A stretch of DNA of 64,000 bases from an uncultured Prevotellaceae bacterium (GCA_900318795.1 ONLU01000009.1:62001-126000); one strand, 5' to 3'. Numbered from the stretch's first letter, positions 46,668 through 55,565 are shown. Notes: generated by a model not told the origin, from the sequence alone. Program-made: numbers and translations.

Positions 46668-47252
46668 ATGCATGAGGTGTATTTGGGCCTGGGTAGCAAT
46701 CTGGGCGATAGGGAACAGCAGCTCAGACAGGCCGTCCGTCTCGTAGACGAACGGGTGGGCAGGGTGGTGCGACAGTCGTCTTTCATCCAGACGGAGCCCT
46801 GGGGCTTCCAGTCTGAACACCTGTTCCTCAATGCGGCCATCTGCTGCCTGACCGACAAGACCCCACGCGAGGTGCTCCAGCTGACGCAACAGATAGAGCG
46901 TGACCTGGGAAAAACCAAAGCCCACGCCACCCATCATCCCTCATCCATCTTCCATCTTCCATCTTCCATCTTACATCATCCCTCATCCATCTTCCATCAT
47001 CCCTCTTCCATCTTACATCATCCTTCTTCCATCTTCCATCATCCCTCTTCCATCTTCCATCTTCCATCTTCCATCTTACATCTTACATCCCCCCTCATCC
47101 ATCACGACCGCCCCATAGACATAGACATCCTGCTCTACGATGACTGGAAGGTCGATGAGCCCGACTTGAAGATACCTCATCCGTTGATGCACCAGCGCGA
47201 CTTCGTGATGATACCTCTCAAAGAGATTTTGACAGAACAAACTAACCCTTAA
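46668..47252 (+). CDS. folK: FolK pyrophosphokinase with an in-frame 24-unit heptamer insertion
   Basis: 6-hydroxymethyl-7,8-dihydropterin pyrophosphokinase, an ATP-dependent folate-pathway enzyme. The N-terminal part YLGLGSNLGDREQQLRQAV and the core QSSFIQTEPWGFQ, FLNAAICCLT, REVLQLTQQIERDLGK are normal. The catalytic segment RPIDIDILLYDDW and the IPHPLMHQRDFVMIPLKEI end are intact. Between residues ~88 and ~144, where the family has only a short loop, lie 56 residues of a heptapeptide repeat of type HPSSIFH/LPSSILH. They are encoded by 24 tandem CATCTTC-type heptamers (46932-47099). Without it the protein would be about 138 residues. The insertion directly precedes the magnesium-binding Asp pair, so activity may be affected. 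Confidence 0.88.
   Translation: MHEVYLGLGSNLGDREQQLRQAVRLVDERVGRVVRQSSFIQTEPWGFQSEHLFLNAAICCLTDKTPREVLQLTQQIERDLGKTKAHATHHPSSIFHLPSSILHHPSSIFHHPSSILHHPSSIFHHPSSIFHLPSSILHLTSPLIHHDRPIDIDILLYDDWKVDEPDLKIPHPLMHQRDFVMIPLKEILTEQTNP
46932..47099 (+). repeat. Heptamer minisatellite inside folK (24 x 7 bp)
   Basis: Twenty-four in-register heptamers: CATCTTC and variants CATCATC, CCTCATC, CATCTTA, CCTCTTC, CTTCTTC, CATCCCC. Total 168 bp, 56 codons. The unit has no stop codon in any of six frames, and three units restore frame, so the reading frame of folK is kept. Confidence 0.95.
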
Positions 47253-47267
47253 ACAAACAAAACTGAT

Positions 47268-48785
47268 ATGAAAAAACAAATCATCCTCCTGCTGTTAGGC
47301 ATTACTCTGACTGCCTCAGCCCAGAAGCACACTGCTCGTCATGCAAGCGACAAAGGTAAGCCCTGTGCCAAATGTGACAATCCCTACAAGCGCTACACCC
47401 AGGATCTGCCCTTCCAGATGCCGGAGGTTGCGGCGCCCCAGTTCCCTGACCGTAAGGTCAATCTGAAGGACTTTGGTGCTATTGGCGATGGCATCACCCT
47501 CAATACCGAGGCTTTTGCCAAGGCCATCGATGCCCTGAGTGCCCAGGGTGGTGGCAAACTGGTGGTACCTGCTGGCGTGTGGTTCACAGGTCCCATCCAA
47601 CTCAAGTCTAACATCAACCTCCACCTGAAGGTGGGTGCTGTCATCCTCTTCTCGGGCGACGACAAGCTGTACCCCATCATCAAGACCTCGTTCGAGGGAC
47701 TCGACACGCGTCGCTGCCAGTCTCCGCTGTCTGCCAACGGTTGCGAGAATATTGCCATCACCGGTCATGGCGTGATTGACGGCAATGGTCAGTACTGGCG
47801 GCCTGTCAAGAAGTCGAAGATGACCGACAACCAGTGGAAGGAAGTGCTCTCGCGCCCTGGGGGTGTGGAGTCGAAGAAGGGCTACTGGGTGCCCTCTCAG
47901 GGCTATGCTGATGCGGAGAAGAATGCTGACATGAACGTGGTCAAGGCTTCGTCAGAGGCTGAGTGGAACAACTACAAGCGCTTCTTGCGTCCTGTCATGA
48001 TCAGCCTGGTCAACTGTAAGAACGTCCTGCTGCAAGGGGTCATCTTCCAGAACTCTCCCGCTTGGAACATCCATCCGCTGATGTGCGAGAATATCATATT
48101 GGATAATGTACTCGCGCGCAACCCGGCATACGCACAGAATGGTGATGCCCTCGACCTGGAGTCGTGCAAGAATGCGCTCATCGTCAACTCAAAGTTCGAT
48201 GCGGGCGACGATGGCATCTGCATCAAGAGTGGTAAGGATGCTGACGGTCGTCGTCGGGGACGTCCCTGCGAGAATGTGGTGGTCGACGGATGTACGGTCT
48301 TCGCTGGCCATGGTGGTTTCGTAGTGGGCTCTGAGATGAGTGGTGGTGTCCGTAACATCCTGGTGAAGAGCTGTCAGTTCCTGGGCACTGATGTGGGCCT
48401 GCGCTTCAAGTCTACCCGTGGACGTGGTGGTATCGTGGAGAATATCTTCATCCGTGACATCTCCATGACGGACATCAAGACCGATGCCATCACCTTCAAC
48501 ATGTACTATGGTGGCAAGTCGGTGGCTGAGATGCTGGCTGATGGTGACAATCCTGACAACACCACCAAGGCTCCTGTGACTGAGGAGACTCCCATCTTCC
48601 GCAACATCGATATTCAGGATGTGGTCTGCAATGGTGCCGGACGTGCCATGGAGTTCAATGGCCTGCCTGAGATGCCTATCCAGGGCATCAACCTGAAGAA
48701 CATTGTCATCAAGGCTAAGAAGGATGCTACCTTCACCAATGCTGAGAACATCACCAAGAAGAATGTACACGTCACGATTGAATAA
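47268..48785 (+). CDS. Glycoside hydrolase family 28 (polygalacturonase-like)
   Basis: 505 residues with signal peptide MKKQIILLLLGITLTASAQ, then the right-handed beta-helix of GH28, which hydrolyses galacturonan or rhamnogalacturonan linkages. Catalytic motifs: NGDALDLESC (NTD-like Asp), DAGDDGICIKSG (Asp pair), GHGGFVVGSEMSGG (His) and LRFKSTRGRGG (RxK). The fold entry is VNLKDFGAIGDGITLNTEAF. It is probably periplasmic or surface-exposed, feeding pectin use. It follows folK after 15 nt, an unusual partner, and no SusC/D pair is visible. A strong terminator follows at 48807. Confidence 0.93.
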   Translation: MKKQIILLLLGITLTASAQKHTARHASDKGKPCAKCDNPYKRYTQDLPFQMPEVAAPQFPDRKVNLKDFGAIGDGITLNTEAFAKAIDALSAQGGGKLVVPAGVWFTGPIQLKSNINLHLKVGAVILFSGDDKLYPIIKTSFEGLDTRRCQSPLSANGCENIAITGHGVIDGNGQYWRPVKKSKMTDNQWKEVLSRPGGVESKKGYWVPSQGYADAEKNADMNVVKASSEAEWNNYKRFLRPVMISLVNCKNVLLQGVIFQNSPAWNIHPLMCENIILDNVLARNPAYAQNGDALDLESCKNALIVNSKFDAGDDGICIKSGKDADGRRRGRPCENVVVDGCTVFAGHGGFVVGSEMSGGVRNILVKSCQFLGTDVGLRFKSTRGRGGIVENIFIRDISMTDIKTDAITFNMYYGGKSVAEMLADGDNPDNTTKAPVTEETPIFRNIDIQDVVCNGAGRAMEFNGLPEMPIQGINLKNIVIKAKKDATFTNAENITKKNVHVTIE

Positions 48786-48806
48786 GCGACGAAGGGTGTT
48801 GAAAAT

Positions 48807-48838
48807 AATAAAGCCTCGCAGTGTTGCGAGGCTTTATT
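48807..48838. terminator. Bidirectional terminator between GH28 and rpsO
   Basis: Perfect 14-bp stem AATAAAGCCTCGCA / TGCGAGGCTTTATT with a GTGT loop. A/T flanks serve both convergent genes. Confidence 0.88.
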
Positions 48839-48857
48839 GTTGTTTGCTGACCGTTGC

Positions 48858-49127
48858 TTACTTACGCAGGCCAAGAGCCTTGATGAGTGAACGATAGCGG
48901 TTGATGTCCTTGTTGTAGAGATACTTCAGGAGCTTGCGGCGACGACCTACCATCTTGGTCAGTGCACGAGCGGTTCCGAAGTCCTTGTGGTTCTTCTTCA
49001 GGTGCTCGGTGAGGTGCTGAATACGATAGGTGAACAGGGCCACCTGGCTTTCTACTGAACCAGTGTCCTGGGCGTCCTTGCCATACTGGCCGAAGATCTC
49101 TGTCTTCTTTGCTGAATCCAAATACAT
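48858..49127 (-). CDS. rpsO: 30S ribosomal protein S15
   Basis: 89 residues from the ATG at 49127 (MYLDSAKKTEIFGQYGKDAQ), the normal S15 size. The long upstream extension is rejected because it runs through the promoter. Family motifs are TGSVESQVALFTYRIQHLTEHLKKNHKD and MVGRRRKLLKYLYNKD, the rRNA-binding three-helix core. S15 organises the central domain of 16S rRNA. It is transcribed alone, divergent from typA and convergent with GH28. Confidence 0.97.
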   Translation of the reverse strand: MYLDSAKKTEIFGQYGKDAQDTGSVESQVALFTYRIQHLTEHLKKNHKDFGTARALTKMVGRRRKLLKYLYNKDINRYRSLIKALGLRK

Positions 49128-49219
49128 GTTGTTTGATGAATTTAAAATGATTACTAAATATACATCTTTCAGATGCCTTCCACGCTCATCAGTTGTGGGC
49201 ACATCGTCAAATGCGGCTG

Positions 49220-49251
49220 CAAAGGTACGAATTTTTGCGTAATTCTGCAAA
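49220..49251 (-). promoter_or_regulatory. Predicted promoter of rpsO
   Basis: Minus-strand TTTG (49251-49248), 20-nt spacer, TACCTTTG (49227-49220). This leaves a ~90-nt leader before the ATG at 49127, room for S15 autoregulation, though I see no specific structure. Confidence 0.7.
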
Positions 49252-49269
49252 TATTTCATGGAAAATTCG

Positions 49270-49277
49270 TACCTTTG
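49270..49277 (+). promoter_or_regulatory. Predicted -7 element of typA
   Basis: TACCTTTG 24 nt before the typA ATG. The -33 element is not clear. It is divergent from the rpsO promoter. Confidence 0.55.
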
Positions 49278-49301
49278 CACCCGATTTTACGTAAAAGACT
49301 T

Positions 49302-51104
49302 ATGCAGGATATCAGAAACATTGCAATTATTGCGCATGTAGACCACGGCAAGACGACGCTCGTGGACAAGATGATGCTGGCAGGAAACTTGTTCCGTGAG
49401 GGACAGAATCTGTCGAGCCAGGTGTTGGACGCCAATGACTTGGAGCGCGAACGTGGCATCACCATTCTTTCAAAGAATGTTAGTATTAATTGGAAAGGAA
49501 CAAAAATCAATATCATCGACACCCCGGGCCACTCTGACTTTGGTGGCGAGGTGGAGCGCGTGCTCAACATGGCAGACGGTTGTCTGCTCTTGGTCGATGC
49601 TTTCGAGGGCCCCATGCCTCAGACGCGCTTCGTGCTGCAGAAGGCGCTCCAGATTGGCCTCAAGCCCATTGTGGTGGTCAACAAGGTGGACAAGCCCAAC
49701 TGCCGCCCCGAGGAGGTCTACGAGATGGTGTTCGACCTCATGTTCTCGCTGAATGCCACCGAGGACCAGCTGGACTTCCCCGTCGTCTATGGTTCTGCCA
49801 AGAACGGCTGGATGGGCGAGGATTGGCAGAAGCCTACTACCGACATCACTTACCTCTTGGACAAGATTGTCGAGGTGATTCCTGCCCCCAAACAGTTGGA
49901 GGGTACACCGCAGATGCTCATCACGTCGCTCGACTACTCCAGCTATACGGGACGTATTGCCGTGGGACGCGTGCATCGTGGACAACTGAAGGATGGCCAG
50001 CAGGTCACCATCGCTCATCGTGATGGTTCCATGGAGAAGACCAAGATCAAGGAGCTCCACATCTTCGATGGGATGGGTCATGTCCGTACCGACCAGGTCG
50101 ACTGTGGGGACATCTGTGCAGTCATTGGTCTGGAGAAGTTCGAGATTGGCGATACCATCTGTGACATCGAGCATCCCGAGCCTCTGCCGCCTATCGCTAT
50201 TGACGAGCCTACCATGTCCATGCTGTTTACCATCAACGACTCTCCGTTCTTCGGTAAGGAGGGTAAGTTTGTGACCTCTCGTCATATCAACGACCGCCTG
50301 GAGAAGGAACTGGAGAAGAACCTGGCACTGCGTGTGGCTCCTTACGAGGATGCTACCGACCGCTGGATTGTCTCGGGTCGTGGTGTGCTGCACCTGAGCG
50401 TGCTCATCGAGACCATGCGTCGCGAGGGCTATGAACTGCAGGTGGGTCAGCCGCAGGTCATCTATAAGGAGATAGACGGTCAGAAGTGCGAACCCATCGA
50501 GGAACTCACCATCAACGTCCCGGAGGAGTTTGCCTCTAAGATGATTGACATGGTGACTCGTCGCAAGGGTGAGATGACGTCCATGGAGAGCCAGGGCGAG
50601 CGTACCAATATCGAGTTCGACATCCCCTCGCGTGGCATCATCGGACTGCGTACCAATGTGCTCACTGCCAGCCAGGGCGAGGCCATCATGGCTCACCGCT
50701 TCAAGGAGTATCAGCCCTACAAGGGTGAGATCGAGCGTCGTGTCAATGGTTCCATGATAGCGCTGGAGACGGGCAATGCCTTTGCCTATGCCATCGATAA
50801 GCTGCAGGACCGTGGCAAGTTCTTCATCGATCCGGGTGAGGATGTCTATATGGGTCAGGTGGTAGGTGAGCATGTCCACGACAACGACCTCGTGGTCAAC
50901 GTCTGCAAGGCCAAGCAGCTCACCAACGTTCGTGCCTCGGGTACGGACGACAAGGCGCGCATCATCCCCAAGGTCGTCATGTCATTGGAGGAGTGTCTGG
51001 AGTATATCAAGGAGGACGAACTCGTAGAGGTCACGCCCAAGTCCATGCGCATGCGTAAGATCATCCTCGACCACGACCAGCGCAAAAAAGCCAGCCGCGC
51101 GTAA
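49302..51104 (+). CDS. typA: Translational GTPase TypA/BipA
   Basis: 600 residues from the ATG at 49302 ([20 protein letters not shown]); the upstream extension includes the promoter. GTP-binding motifs are G1 [11 protein letters not shown]2/RGIT in ERERGITI, G3 [16 protein letters not shown] and G4 NKVDKP. Then come the EF-G-like domains and the BipA-specific C-terminal domain ([28 protein letters not shown]). It binds the ribosome and assists assembly or translation under stress. A large inverted heptamer array begins directly after its stop codon. Confidence 0.96.
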   Translation: MQDIRNIAIIAHVDHGKTTLVDKMMLAGNLFREGQNLSSQVLDANDLERERGITILSKNVSINWKGTKINIIDTPGHSDFGGEVERVLNMADGCLLLVDAFEGPMPQTRFVLQKALQIGLKPIVVVNKVDKPNCRPEEVYEMVFDLMFSLNATEDQLDFPVVYGSAKNGWMGEDWQKPTTDITYLLDKIVEVIPAPKQLEGTPQMLITSLDYSSYTGRIAVGRVHRGQLKDGQQVTIAHRDGSMEKTKIKELHIFDGMGHVRTDQVDCGDICAVIGLEKFEIGDTICDIEHPEPLPPIAIDEPTMSMLFTINDSPFFGKEGKFVTSRHINDRLEKELEKNLALRVAPYEDATDRWIVSGRGVLHLSVLIETMRREGYELQVGQPQVIYKEIDGQKCEPIEELTINVPEEFASKMIDMVTRRKGEMTSMESQGERTNIEFDIPSRGIIGLRTNVLTASQGEAIMAHRFKEYQPYKGEIERRVNGSMIALETGNAFAYAIDKLQDRGKFFIDPGEDVYMGQVVGEHVHDNDLVVNVCKAKQLTNVRASGTDDKARIIPKVVMSLEECLEYIKEDELVEVTPKSMRMRKIILDHDQRKKASRA

Positions 51105-51105
51105 A

Positions 51106-51338
51106 GCGGCTTCGCCGCGGTTCAAGGTTCAAGGTTCAATGCGGCTTCGCCGCAGTTCAAAGTTCAAAGTTCAACGGGCTGACGCCCAGTTCAACGACTG
51201 AAGGCTGAGAACCTGAAACCTTGAACCTTGAACTTTGAACCTTGAACTTTGAACCTTGAACTTTGAACCTTGAACCTTGAACTTTGAACCTTGAACCTTG
51301 AACTGGGCCTTTGGCCCGTTGAACCGCGGCTTCGCCGC
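51106..51338. repeat. Large inverted heptamer/palindrome array between typA and luxS
   Basis: The left arm has TTCAAGG/TTCAAAG heptamers with palindromes GCGGC-TTC-GCCGC and GGGC-TGAC-GCCC. The right arm (51219-51302) has twelve in-register CCTTGAA/CTTTGAA heptamers, then GGGCC-TTT-GGCCC and GCGGC-TTC-GCCGC. The arms are reverse complements, so the region can fold into one long stem between two convergent genes. Confidence 0.93.
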
Positions 51339-51339
51339 C

Positions 51340-51834
51340 TCACGCATCCGCGAAGACGCGTCCGTCGTCGAGGGTAATCTGCAGTTTCGTGTACTCACAG
51401 TGGAAGTCGTGCTGCAACCTGTCCAGGTAGCGTGCACACTCCCACTTACACATGGGCAAGTCGTGCAACAAGTAGTTGCCACAGCTCTGAGGCTCCGTGG
51501 CAGGCACCTTGTCCTGCGTGAGAATCCACTGCAGACACCTGATGGTCAGCTGTCGCATATCCTCCACCGTATAGGAGCCCGTCATGATGATATACATGCC
51601 CGTGAGACACCCCATGGGCCCCACGTACACCACATCATCCTTCACTTCACTGTTGCGGAACCAGGTCGCCATCAGGTGCTCCATGCTGTGCATGGCAGCA
51701 GGAGCCACTGCCGGCTCCTTGTTAGGTTCCGTGATGCGCAGGTCATAGGTAGTAAACCCCTTGTCCTCCCGCGAAACATAAATCCCCGCCTTCAACCGGG
51801 TATGATCAATCGTAAAACTCTGTATAACTTCCAT
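51340..51834 (-). CDS. luxS: S-ribosylhomocysteine lyase
   Basis: 164 residues. Cleaves S-ribosylhomocysteine to homocysteine and DPD, the precursor of AI-2. Zinc ligands are H49 and H53 in HSMEH and C118 in PQSCGNY; C76 in VGPMGCLTGMY is the second active-site Cys. The start MEVIQSFTIDHTRLKAGIYV is standard. The substrate comes from MtnN encoded upstream on the same strand (52.1-52.7 kb), so the pair completes the two-step SAH detoxification route. The gap between them is filled by repeats. Its stop codon touches the edge of the large inverted array. Confidence 0.96.
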   Translation of the reverse strand: MEVIQSFTIDHTRLKAGIYVSREDKGFTTYDLRITEPNKEPAVAPAAMHSMEHLMATWFRNSEVKDDVVYVGPMGCLTGMYIIMTGSYTVEDMRQLTIRCLQWILTQDKVPATEPQSCGNYLLHDLPMCKWECARYLDRLQHDFHCEYTKLQITLDDGRVFADA

Positions 51835-51847
51835 AATACTATTTTTT

Positions 51848-52086
51848 TAAGTTTCAAGTTTCAAGTTTCAGCCTTCCGCCTTCCGCCTTCCGCCTTCTGC
51901 CTTTGCCCTTCCGCCGTAAGGCGAAACTCAAGCCGGACCTTTGATGGTCCGCGCTTACCTTAATGTAAGAGCGACAGGCGGAGCGGTTTTCTTCCTCCTG
52001 AGGAGGGAGAATACAAGAGAGAGGACGGGGGATGTTCGAAAAAAGGGGATGTTCGAAAAAAGAAGGGAATGTTCGAAAACCTTTCG
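51848..52086 (-). repeat. Repeat block between mtnN and luxS (heptamers plus composite element copy 1)
   Basis: From 51849: AAGTTTC x3, then CGCCTTC-type heptamers, then the palindrome CGCCGTAAGGCG. Next is copy 1 of a composite element (51924-52045: GGACC-N6-GGTCC, CTTACCTTAATGTAAG, CCTCCTGAGGAGG, ending GATGTTCGAAAAAA), followed by two further GATGTTCGAAAA-like units up to the mtnN stop. It lies within the probable mtnN-luxS transcript. Confidence 0.88.
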
Positions 52087-52090
52087 CATT

Positions 52091-52744
52091 TCAAATCTCC
52101 TCTACAAACGCTTTTGTCGTTTGGAACGACCTCTCCGCCACGGTGTCCCAGAAGTGATGATACTGCGACGCATTCGTGTCGCGTAGCGGGATATCACTGA
52201 TGACCCGGAACGAGATGAACGGCACCCTGTTCAGATAGCACGTCTGTGCGATGGCACACGACTCCATGTCCACCGCCTTCGCCTCAGGAAACTTCTCAAC
52301 GATGCTCCGCATCTTCTCCTTCGTGTCCACAAACCAGTCACCCGTCACGATGAGACCCGTGTGCAGGGTGGTGGTCAGCCCCGTACGCTTGGCCAGCTCC
52401 TCACCCTTGCTCAGCAGATACGCATCCGCCTCGTAGCGGGCTGGCAGACCCTGCACCTGTCCGTACACCGTGCTGTGGTCAATGGCGGCCCCACAGTAGA
52501 CATCGTGGTAGCACACCTCCTTGCCGATGATGATGTCCTGCACCTCGATGTCATCACCGTTGCCCCCTGCACAGCCGCTGTTGATGATGACGTCAGGATG
52601 CTCCTCGTTGATCATCCGCTGTGCACCCAGCGCTGCGTTCACCTTGCCGATGCCGCACTTCTGCACCACCACCTGACGCTTGTCGAAAAGGTCCTGCAAC
52701 TGTCGCAGTTCCTTGTCCATTGCTACAATAATACCTATTTTCAT
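52091..52744 (-). CDS. mtnN: 5'-methylthioadenosine/S-adenosylhomocysteine nucleosidase
   Basis: 217 residues from the ATG at 52744 (MKIGIIVAMDKELRQLQDLF). Hydrolyses SAH to adenine and S-ribosylhomocysteine, and also acts on methylthioadenosine. Motifs are VVVQKCGIGKVNAALGAQ, INSGCAGGN, the ribose-binding AVDMESCAIAQ (catalytic Glu) and the catalytic Asp in FRVISDIPL. The longer frame crosses the promoter and is rejected. The product is the substrate of LuxS, encoded downstream on the same strand. It is divergent from the YfhO-like gene. Confidence 0.95.
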   Translation of the reverse strand: MKIGIIVAMDKELRQLQDLFDKRQVVVQKCGIGKVNAALGAQRMINEEHPDVIINSGCAGGNGDDIEVQDIIIGKEVCYHDVYCGAAIDHSTVYGQVQGLPARYEADAYLLSKGEELAKRTGLTTTLHTGLIVTGDWFVDTKEKMRSIVEKFPEAKAVDMESCAIAQTCYLNRVPFISFRVISDIPLRDTNASQYHHFWDTVAERSFQTTKAFVEEI

Positions 52745-52767
52745 ACACTTTTCGCTATTTTTGACTG

Positions 52768-52795
52768 CAAAAGTACAAATTATTTTGTAAATTTG
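52768..52795. promoter_or_regulatory. Divergent -7 elements of mtnN and yfhO-like gene
   Basis: Minus-strand TACTTTTG at 52775-52768 (mtnN) and plus-strand TAAATTTG at 52788-52795 (yfhO-like, ATG at 52820). The -33 elements are weak on both sides. Confidence 0.5.
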
Positions 52796-52819
52796 CACCC
52801 GAAAAATAGAAAAGTTGTT

Positions 52820-55351
52820 ATGAAAAGTCTGAAAGCATGGCTGCCTGATGTGCTGGCAGTAGTATTATTTGCAGTGATCTCCTTTGCCTACTTCTTCCCG
52901 GCAGACATCGAGGGTCGTATCCTCTATCGTCACGATTCGTCGGCAGGACGTGGGGCAGGGCAGGAGCGTACCGAGTATATGCAGCGTACGGGTAAGGAAA
53001 CCCGCTGGACCAACGCCCTGTTCGGAGGCATGCCCACCTACCAGATGGCTCCGTCCTACAATAGTACCACCCTGCTGAGCCAGATAGCCAATGCCTATCA
53101 CCTCTGGCTGCCCGAGAACGTATGGTATGTCTTCGCCTATCTGCTGGGCTTCTACATCCTGCTCAGGGCTTTCGACTTCCGTTGGTACCTGGCCATGCTG
53201 GGCTCCGTGATATGGGCGTTCTCCAGCTATTTCTTCATCATCATCGCCGCTGGCCATATCTGGAAGGTCATGGCACTGGCCTATCTGCCTCCCATGATTG
53301 CTGGTGTCGTGCTGGCGTTCAGGGGCAGGTACCTGTCGGGCCTGGTCGTCACGGCACTCTTCTCAGGCTTGGAGGTGCTGGCCAACCACGTACAGATGAC
53401 CTACTACTACCTCTTCGTCATCTTCGCCATGGTCATTGCCTTTGTCATTGAAGGTCTCCGCAACCCGCAGACGGGTGGCTGGCGGCATGTGCTGAAGGCC
53501 CTGGCGGTGTGTGCCGTAGGTGCTGCCATTGGCATCTGCCTGAACCTCTCCAACCTCTATCATACCTGGCTCTATGGTCAGGAGTCCATGCGTGGCAAGA
53601 GTGAACTGGTGAAGCAGAATGCCGGCAACCAGACCTCCAGTGGTCTGGACCGTGACTATATCACCCAGTGGAGCTATGGCATCGACGAGACGTGGACCCT
53701 GCTCGTTCCCAATGCCAAGGGTGGAGCCTCCGTGCCGATGGCACAGAACGAGCTGGCCATGAAGCATGCCGACAACGACTATCTGGGCATCTATCAGCAG
53801 ATTGGCCAGTACTGGGGCGAGCAGCCCATGACGGCAGGACCGGTCTATGTGGGTGCCTTTGTGCTGATGCTCTTCGTGCTGGGACTGTTCGTCGTCAAGG
53901 GCCCGCTCAAGTGGGCACTGCTGGCTGTCACCATCCTCTCCGTGCTGTTGTCGTGGGGTCGTAACTTCATGCCGTTCACAGACCTCTTCCTCGACTATGT
54001 ACCCCTCTATGCCAAGTTCCGCACCGTGGCCAGCATCCTGGTCATTGCCGAGTTTACCATACCGCTGTTGGCCATGCTCGCCCTGAAGAAGCTGGTCGAC
54101 CAGCCCGAGCTGCTGAAGACCCATGCCAAGTGGCTCTACACCTCGTTTGCCCTGACGGCTGGCGTGGCACTGCTCTTTGCCCTGATGCCCAAGCTGTTCT
54201 TCCCCGACTATGTCAGCAGCAGCGAGATGCAGGCCATGAGCCAGATTCCCGCTGACCAGCTGGCACCCCTGCTGCAGAACCTCACCGAGATGCGTGTGGC
54301 GGTCTTCACGGCAGACTGCTGGCGCTCGTTCTGGATCATCGTCATCGGAACGGCCTTCCTGCTGCTGTTCCGATATCAGAAGGTCAGTGCCGGGCTCATG
54401 GTGGGCTGTCTGGTGGTCCTCTGCCTGGTCGACATGTGGCAGGTCAACAAGCGCTACCTCAACGACGGCATGTTCGTGTCTGCCAGCGTCCGGGAGGAAC
54501 CCATGCAGAAGTCGGCAGCCATCGACCATATCCTGCAGGACAAGGCTCCCGACTTCCGGGTGCTGAACCTCGCCACGTCGACCTTCAACGAGAACGAGAC
54601 CTCGTTCTACCTGAAGAGCATCGGAGGCTATCATGCTGCCAAGCTCCGTCGTTATCAGGAGCTCATCGATGCCCATATCCAGCCTGAGATGCAGCGGCTC
54701 TTCGGGGCTGTGGCTGATGCCGGGGGCGACATGACACAGGTCAATGGCGACTCCATCTATCCGGTGCTCAACATGCTCAATACCAAGTATTTCATCCTGC
54801 CCCTGCAGGGTGGCCAGACCGTTCCCGTCGAGAATCCCTATACCTATGGCAATGGCTGGTTTGTCGACAAGCTGACCTATGTGGACAATGCCAACCAGGA
54901 ACTCGACAAGACCGGACAGCTGGCCCTGCGTCATGAGGCTGTGGCTGACCGTAAGTTCCGCGAACAGCTGGGCGATGCGGTGGCACAGGACACCCTCAGC
55001 CGGGTCACCCTCAAGAGCTATGAACCTAACCAGCTGACCTATGAGGTCAACTCGGACAAGGGTGGGGTCGTCGTGTTCTCTGAAATCTATTATCCCGGCT
55101 GGACAGCGACGGTCGACGGCCAGGAACAGGCGTTGGGCCGTGTCAACTACGTCCTGCGTGCCCTGCGCGTCAGCCCGGGCAGCCACGAGGTGGTGCTGAG
55201 CTTCTTCCCCAAGAGCATCGACCGTACGGAGACGGTGGCTTATGCCGCCTATGTGGCCTTGCTGCTCATCCTGCTGTTCCTGGGGTGGAATGTCTTGCGG
55301 AGGCGAGGTGCGCATACCGCACTGTCATCGCCGGACAAGGCTGCGGAATAA
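52820..55351 (+). CDS. YfhO-family polytopic membrane protein
   Basis: 843 residues from the ATG at 52820 (MKSLKAWLPDVLAVVLFAVI); the extra upstream frame overlaps mtnN. About 11-13 membrane helices cover residues 10-550, with a periplasmic start ADIEGRILYRHDSSAGRGAGQE. A soluble C-terminal part follows (NMLNTKYFILPLQGG, VFSEIYYPGWTATVDGQEQ), then a final helix. This is the YfhO (DUF2298-like/GT-C related) pattern: large proteins implicated in adding or transporting sugars or lipid-linked glycans in Firmicutes and Bacteroidetes. The function here is not established. It is close to a UpxY gene, compatible with surface polysaccharide work. Confidence 0.85.
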   Translation: MKSLKAWLPDVLAVVLFAVISFAYFFPADIEGRILYRHDSSAGRGAGQERTEYMQRTGKETRWTNALFGGMPTYQMAPSYNSTTLLSQIANAYHLWLPENVWYVFAYLLGFYILLRAFDFRWYLAMLGSVIWAFSSYFFIIIAAGHIWKVMALAYLPPMIAGVVLAFRGRYLSGLVVTALFSGLEVLANHVQMTYYYLFVIFAMVIAFVIEGLRNPQTGGWRHVLKALAVCAVGAAIGICLNLSNLYHTWLYGQESMRGKSELVKQNAGNQTSSGLDRDYITQWSYGIDETWTLLVPNAKGGASVPMAQNELAMKHADNDYLGIYQQIGQYWGEQPMTAGPVYVGAFVLMLFVLGLFVVKGPLKWALLAVTILSVLLSWGRNFMPFTDLFLDYVPLYAKFRTVASILVIAEFTIPLLAMLALKKLVDQPELLKTHAKWLYTSFALTAGVALLFALMPKLFFPDYVSSSEMQAMSQIPADQLAPLLQNLTEMRVAVFTADCWRSFWIIVIGTAFLLLFRYQKVSAGLMVGCLVVLCLVDMWQVNKRYLNDGMFVSASVREEPMQKSAAIDHILQDKAPDFRVLNLATSTFNENETSFYLKSIGGYHAAKLRRYQELIDAHIQPEMQRLFGAVADAGGDMTQVNGDSIYPVLNMLNTKYFILPLQGGQTVPVENPYTYGNGWFVDKLTYVDNANQELDKTGQLALRHEAVADRKFREQLGDAVAQDTLSRVTLKSYEPNQLTYEVNSDKGGVVVFSEIYYPGWTATVDGQEQALGRVNYVLRALRVSPGSHEVVLSFFPKSIDRTETVAYAAYVALLLILLFLGWNVLRRRGAHTALSSPDKAAE

Positions 55352-55443
55352 GATTTTCTGCAAGGAGAATGCTTTTTCTAAAATAAATGCATCCTTTGTA
55401 CCCAAATTTTCGTCAATTCGTTCTTCCTTTTCATTTTTTTTCG

Positions 55444-55490
55444 TACCTTTGCAGTCGATTCACGCCGGGCTTCTCCCCCATAGGGGGAAA
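55444..55490 (+). promoter_or_regulatory. Promoter and leader hairpin of upxY-like gene
   Basis: TACCTTTG at 55444-55451 without an evident -33, then a ~105-nt leader before the ATG. The leader contains the hairpin TCCCCC-ATA-GGGGGA (55474-55488). UpxY-type genes often have long regulatory leaders; attenuation here is inference. Confidence 0.5.
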
Positions 55491-55565
55491 GAGTTGGTGT
55501 GGGAGACATATTGGAACTGGCGTCTTACAACGCTTTGTTTTCCAATTGGACATAGATTTTCCGAT

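Noticed and set aside
46828..47067. Minus-strand frame in folK reading EDGRWK-type repeats
   Set aside because: The heptamer unit is open in all six frames, so a long frame here is expected by chance and is not a gene.
51298..51963. 221-codon plus-strand frame opposite luxS
   Set aside because: It is antisense to luxS and its ends are repeat-derived. luxS has full zinc-site conservation, so the plus frame is a shadow.
52361..52819. N-terminal 153-codon extension of the YfhO-like protein
   Set aside because: It overlaps mtnN on the other strand and contains the promoter region; the ATG at 52820 starts a normal first membrane helix.
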